Source: JBFWWP01 sp050246115 (lineage in GTDB: Bacteria; Planctomycetota; UBA8108; UBA1146; JAJFFE01). From it: a stretch of DNA of 64,000 bases. Positions within the stretch are counted from its first letter, which is position 1. The number at the start of each line of letters is the position of its first letter. Of this stretch, positions 60,028-64,000 are shown piece after piece. The DNA lies in the NCBI GenBank assembly GCA_050246115.1, contig JBFWWP010000028.1, forward strand, positions 13,917-77,916, written 5' to 3'. The translations under genes and the position numbers were made by a program. The notes beneath the pieces are model-generated. The model had not been told where the DNA came from and did not search any database. It worked only from the letters and a program-made list of their open reading frames with translations.

Positions 60028-63000
60028 ATGCCGTCGAGCCTGTTCCCCGAGATGATCCAAGGCCGCTACCGTTACCTCGCCGACCTTGGCGAGGGCGGCA
60101 TGGGTCGCGTCGTGAAAGTGGAAGACCTCTCCGAAGGCGTGGTGCGCGCGCTCAAGTGGGTCGACATCTCCCAGCCGATCACCGCGACCGAGCTCCGGCA
60201 CCACCGTGAGTTTCAGATCCTCGCACAGTTTCGTCACCCTCATGTGCTTCGGGTCTACCACTACGGTGTGTGCCCAGATCTGGGTGGTCGGTTCTTCACT
60301 TGCGACTGCCTCGAAGGGCCCCCGCTCAGCGACGTCCTCGATCGCCTCACCCCGGACGTGCGTCTGCGGTCGCTGATCCAGCTCTTGCGAGCGCTATCCT
60401 TGATCCACGCGCAGGGCTGGGTCCACGGCGACATCAAACCCGAGAACCTCCTGCTGCGGCGCCCGCTCGGCGATGTGGATCCCGACTTCTGTCTGGTCGA
60501 TTTCGGGCTGGCTCACCCCACACTCCGCCCGCCCGAGGAGAAGATCCTCGGAACGGTGTACTACATTCCGCCGGAACGAATCCTCGGTGCCCGCATGGAT
60601 GCACGCGGCGACCTCTATTCCGTCGGGGTGTTGGCCTATCGCTACTTCACCGGTCGCCTGCCATTCTCGGCGCCGGACAAGATGACCGTACTCCAGGGAC
60701 ACTTGCGCGTGGCCCCCGAGCCGCCCAGCCGGTTTTGTGAGATCCAGCCAGGGATCGAACAACTGATTCTCTCGCTGCTGGCCAAGCGGCCGAGCGATCG
60801 CCCCGCCTCCAGCGAAGAGGTGTTGCACGCGCTTCACCGCGAGCTCGGCGAGCCGGAGGCCCCGGAGACGCCGCGCACGCTGCGCGCGTACCTGCACGCC
60901 GGGGACGAGTGCGGATGGGAAGACCCGCTCGGCGTGGTTCTCGGGGGAGTGATGCGACGCGCCGGTGCCGCCTCGCGAGAACTCGATGTCGCGCCGCCGA
61001 CCGCGGGGCCAGTAGGGAACACCGAAACTACGATGCCGCTCTTGCCCCGCGAACGCGGATCCTCGCGCACGGGGTTGGTTCTCGTGCGGGGTTCGCACGC
61101 GGGCGACGTGGAGCAGTTTCGCGACCTCGCACAACGACGGATCGAGGGATTGGGGCTGCCGATCGTCACGATCTCGGCGGCGCGAACCCGAGCCCCCCTC
61201 GTCGATCTCGTGACGGGAGTTCTCGGCCACCTCGGGTCCGACGCCTTGCGCCAGGAACCGGTCCGCCGCTGGAACCAGCAACTGGCGCGCACGCAACCGG
61301 CCGAACTCGTCATCCGGTCCCTGGTCCATTGGTTGGCTGCGGTGGCGACCCTGCGACCGTGGGTGTTCATCCTGGACGAGATCGAGCAGTCTGGGCCGGC
61401 GATATGTCGGCTACTCACGTGCCTCGCGGAACGGGAACGCGAGAGCCCGGCCCTTCGCAATGTCACCTGGATCGCGTTTCAGCGCGCCGCACCCGGATTG
61501 ACCGCCGCTCAGTGGTTGCAGTCGGAGCCGGCCAAGGTCTGGCAGCAGGACTTGGTCCTGCGTTCGCTCGATCCGGAGACCCTCGCCCGTTGGCTCGAAC
61601 GCAGGCTCCCCGGGGCCGAGTTGTGTTACCCGCTCAAGTCGCTGCTCTCGGAGGAGTCCGAAGGGAGCCCCTGGTTGCTCCAGAAGGTGCTGCGGTCGTT
61701 GGTTCAAGGCGGGATCATCGGCAAAGGCTGGGACGGCTGGGTGGAGTCCCCGCAAGCGGCGGCCCTGACTTGTTCACCACTCGTGGAGGAAGCCCTCGTT
61801 CGGTTCAACACCACCCCTCCGGACGACCGCAAGGTGCTCGGTGGGCTCGCTGCGGCCGGCGGTACGGCGGACCTCGACTGGATTCGGCGGATCACCGAAC
61901 TGGGTTCGCGCGAGTTGCTCGACTCGATCACCCGGCTGCGCGCCGACGGCTGGATCTCTCAGGAAGTCGGCGGCCAGCGGTTCCGGTTCGCGAATGCGTA
62001 CTTCAAGAAGGCAGTGCGCCTCGCAGTGGGCGAACGCAACTGGCGCCTTCACAACGAGACCATGGTGCGACTCCTCCTCCAACGGGCGAACAGCAAGTTC
62101 GGGGTCAGGCCCGACCGGTTGGCGCAGCACTTGGTCGAAGCCGGTCGGGTCGAAGAAGCGCTACCGCACGCGCGCAGCGCAGCGCGCGAAGCATTGGCCG
62201 AGCGCCGGGATCTGGACGCGATCCGATGGCTCGACATGCTGCTGCGGTCGGGCTCGCTAACGGTCGTGGAGCGGGTGGAGTTCCTGGATCAGCTCGCGGA
62301 ACTGCGCCAGGAGTGGGGGCCATCGGCAGACGTCGAACTGCTGCGACGCCAGGCCGTCGCCACCAGCGAAGAGGGCAACGATAGCCCGGCCGTGCGGGTC
62401 GCGCTCCAAGAAAAGCTGGCTCGCAGCGAGGGACTGCGCGGAGACTTCGCGCTCGCATTCCAACGGCTGAACGACGCTCTGCAGATGTTTCCGCGCGAGG
62501 ATCGGGCCAGTCGGTGTCGCCGACTCTTCTTGCTGGTCATCGAACTGAACCTGTTCCGCGGCACTGCCGCGGAGCTCGATGAAGTTTGGCGCCTGGTCCA
62601 GGACTACCCGGCCGACCTGCCTACGGCGTTGGCTGGACAACAGGCGCTGCTCGGTGCGGAGTACCGCTTGGCGCGCGGGCAGCGGCGGCCGGGCCTCGAC
62701 GAAATCCGCAAAGGACTGGGCCTCCTGGACGCGTGTCCGACCACGCTGGCCGCGGCCTGGAGCAACTTGTTGCTCGCGCGCCATCACGAACTCTCCGGGT
62801 TCGGACCGGAGGCCATCGGACTCTATCGACTGGCCGCATACCTGTTCCGCAGAGAGGGCGACGCCTTGCAGACCGGGCGGTGCCTACTGCGCTTGGGAGA
62901 ACACCTCTTTCGACGCGGGGACGCGTCCGACGCCGAGGACTGCTTGCGCAAGGCCGACGCGTTGTTCGCGCGCGTCGGCGCCGTCGTCGAGCAACCACGG

Positions 63001-63999
63001 GTGGCCTGGGTGCGCGGTCTCCTCCTCGCTCGGAGCGGGTGGGTGGCCGAAGCCGCCCAACAGTTCACCGTGTGCCACGCTTGGTCGCGCCGGTACCCAG
63101 CGACCCAATGGGGCTGGGAGTGCACGCTCGCCGAGGCGGAGATCGACACGTGTCGGGGCCGCTTGGCCGAAGCGGCCGCGATCTTGGCCAAGGACGCCCA
63201 TCCATCGCAAGCACCGCACCGCGACAACCCCGACCCCTGGGTGCGTTGGGCCGCAGTCGCGCAGGCCCATGCTCTCAAGAGCGGCCAGCCCGGGCGCGCC
63301 CTGCAGCTCAACATGGAGGCACTGCAGGAAGTCCGGGAGCGCGGCGACGTCGCCCACCAAGTGCCGTTGTGGTGGGCTCGCTGGCGACTACTCGGTCAGC
63401 TCGGCTGCCAGAACGAGGCGAACCAGTTGCGCCAGCGCATGCTGGCGCTCGGCGAACGCTACCCGGAGCTGGCACCGCACGTTGCTCGCAATCCACACGA
63501 AGTGAGCGAGAGTGATCTACTGCGGAGCCAGGACGAAGAAGAGATCGCCCGGCACTACTACGAGAAGGCCAAGTCGCTCCTGGTCGCTGAGGAGTGGACT
63601 CGCGCCGTGTTCCTGTTCGAGGAGGCCGAGTTTCATGCGAAGCGGGTTCGCGCTCAGCCGTTGACGACCTTGATCAGCGCCAGACTCGCCACGGTTCGCC
63701 ATCGGGTGTTCGCCGCGGACGAGAAGGACACGGAGTCCACCCTGCAGCGTGGGTGGAAGACCTTGGAGTCACGGGGCATCGTTCTTGGGCGAGCCGAGCT
63801 GTTCACGATGTGGTCCCATGAACGCGAGTCGGAGGGAGACCCGGCGGGCGCCGCCCAGTTCCGGGTCGCGGCAGCCCAGCTTCTGGACGCCTGGTCCGCG
63901 CGGATTCCCCTGCCTCATGAACGCGACTTGCTTGGCGACTGGCTCGGGCTGGACCGCGGAGTCAGCGCACCCTCGACCCGCGACCGGGTGACTCCTTAG
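60028..63999 (+). CDS. Ser/Thr protein kinase with NTPase-like middle and long TPR-like C-terminus
   Basis: 1323 residues. Residues ~14-275 are a Hanks-type kinase: glycine loop LGEGGMGRVV, Lys43, catalytic loop VHGDIKPEN (HGD for HRD, Asp135 and Asn140 present), DFG 158-160, PPE at 182-184. Residues ~345-600 resemble the AAA/STAND ATPase seen in kinase-MalT fusions: an acidic Walker B-like FILDEIEQSG (~447) exists, but the P-loop position reads VRGSHAGDVEQF without GK(S/T). The last ~650 residues are TPR-like helices. No membrane helix, so cytoplasmic. Probably a signalling scaffold with an active kinase. Stop TAG at 63997. Confidence 0.85.
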   Translation: MPSSLFPEMIQGRYRYLADLGEGGMGRVVKVEDLSEGVVRALKWVDISQPITATELRHHREFQILAQFRHPHVLRVYHYGVCPDLGGRFFTCDCLEGPPLSDVLDRLTPDVRLRSLIQLLRALSLIHAQGWVHGDIKPENLLLRRPLGDVDPDFCLVDFGLAHPTLRPPEEKILGTVYYIPPERILGARMDARGDLYSVGVLAYRYFTGRLPFSAPDKMTVLQGHLRVAPEPPSRFCEIQPGIEQLILSLLAKRPSDRPASSEEVLHALHRELGEPEAPETPRTLRAYLHAGDECGWEDPLGVVLGGVMRRAGAASRELDVAPPTAGPVGNTETTMPLLPRERGSSRTGLVLVRGSHAGDVEQFRDLAQRRIEGLGLPIVTISAARTRAPLVDLVTGVLGHLGSDALRQEPVRRWNQQLARTQPAELVIRSLVHWLAAVATLRPWVFILDEIEQSGPAICRLLTCLAERERESPALRNVTWIAFQRAAPGLTAAQWLQSEPAKVWQQDLVLRSLDPETLARWLERRLPGAELCYPLKSLLSEESEGSPWLLQKVLRSLVQGGIIGKGWDGWVESPQAAALTCSPLVEEALVRFNTTPPDDRKVLGGLAAAGGTADLDWIRRITELGSRELLDSITRLRADGWISQEVGGQRFRFANAYFKKAVRLAVGERNWRLHNETMVRLLLQRANSKFGVRPDRLAQHLVEAGRVEEALPHARSAAREALAERRDLDAIRWLDMLLRSGSLTVVERVEFLDQLAELRQEWGPSADVELLRRQAVATSEEGNDSPAVRVALQEKLARSEGLRGDFALAFQRLNDALQMFPREDRASRCRRLFLLVIELNLFRGTAAELDEVWRLVQDYPADLPTALAGQQALLGAEYRLARGQRRPGLDEIRKGLGLLDACPTTLAAAWSNLLLARHHELSGFGPEAIGLYRLAAYLFRREGDALQTGRCLLRLGEHLFRRGDASDAEDCLRKADALFARVGAVVEQPRVAWVRGLLLARSGWVAEAAQQFTVCHAWSRRYPATQWGWECTLAEAEIDTCRGRLAEAAAILAKDAHPSQAPHRDNPDPWVRWAAVAQAHALKSGQPGRALQLNMEALQEVRERGDVAHQVPLWWARWRLLGQLGCQNEANQLRQRMLALGERYPELAPHVARNPHEVSESDLLRSQDEEEIARHYYEKAKSLLVAEEWTRAVFLFEEAEFHAKRVRAQPLTTLISARLATVRHRVFAADEKDTESTLQRGWKTLESRGIVLGRAELFTMWSHERESEGDPAGAAQFRVAAAQLLDAWSARIPLPHERDLLGDWLGLDRGVSAPSTRDRVTP

Positions 64000-64000
64000 G

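Overview
The window is GC-rich, Gram-negative-type bacterial DNA, most likely from a planctomycete (Planctomycetota) or a close PVC-group relative. The evidence is an LptD-like outer-membrane protein together with a PilM/secretin locus whose order resembles the Akkermansia pilus-like locus. It also carries FloA/NfeD genes, a TMTC-like TPR protein, a membrane-fused spermidine-synthase-like protein, a huge Ser/Thr kinase with TPR-like repeats, an NHL-repeat lipoprotein, and frequent TTG/GTG starts. Four runs of exactly 100 N (12749-12848, 36691-36790, 42231-42330, 56587-56686) are scaffold gaps. One is flanked by a perfect 127-bp direct repeat, the signature of unjoined k-mer contig ends, so this looks like a short-read draft or metagenome assembly.

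Layout. 1-12.5 kb: a partial thioredoxin-fold protein, a DUF4159/ThuA-like protein, LptD, a 179-bp MITE-like element, coaD, ridA, two oligopeptide-ABC ATPases, a DegT-type aminotransferase, mtaB and a family-4 uracil-DNA glycosylase. 13.1-30.3 kb: the most unusual region, a long same-strand cluster of PilM, two bitopic membrane proteins, a TPR-secretin lipoprotein, two periplasmic TPR proteins, ExbB, three ExbD (two from a tandem duplication that left a fragment behind) and a second TPR-secretin. 30.5-38.6 kb: a HAD hydrolase, a TMTC-like protein, a spermidine-synthase-like membrane protein, rplM-rpsI behind a consensus promoter, and a STAS-domain protein. 38.9-46.8 kb: a large NHL-repeat lipoprotein, tRNA-Leu(CAA), a FloA operon, an NfeD pair and tRNA-Ala(GGC). 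46.9-57.5 kb: a LeuRS homologue that has lost both catalytic signatures, a trypsin-like protease, a LolA-like protein, rlmN, a transglutaminase-TPR-PA14 protein and small proteins. 57.9-64 kb: a degenerate sigma-54 activator-like ATPase, dprA and a 1323-residue kinase.

How the genes fit together. The 13-30 kb cluster has secretins, PilM and alignment-like proteins but no pilin, PilB/PilT ATPase, PilC or prepilin peptidase in the window. Instead it carries a proton-motive-force module (ExbB/ExbD). I infer a trans-envelope machine in which ExbBD powers TPR-bearing secretins. This is the best candidate here for an undescribed system. FloA/NfeD is a membrane-microdomain module. The coaD, mtaB, rlmN, rplM, rpsI and tRNA genes are housekeeping.
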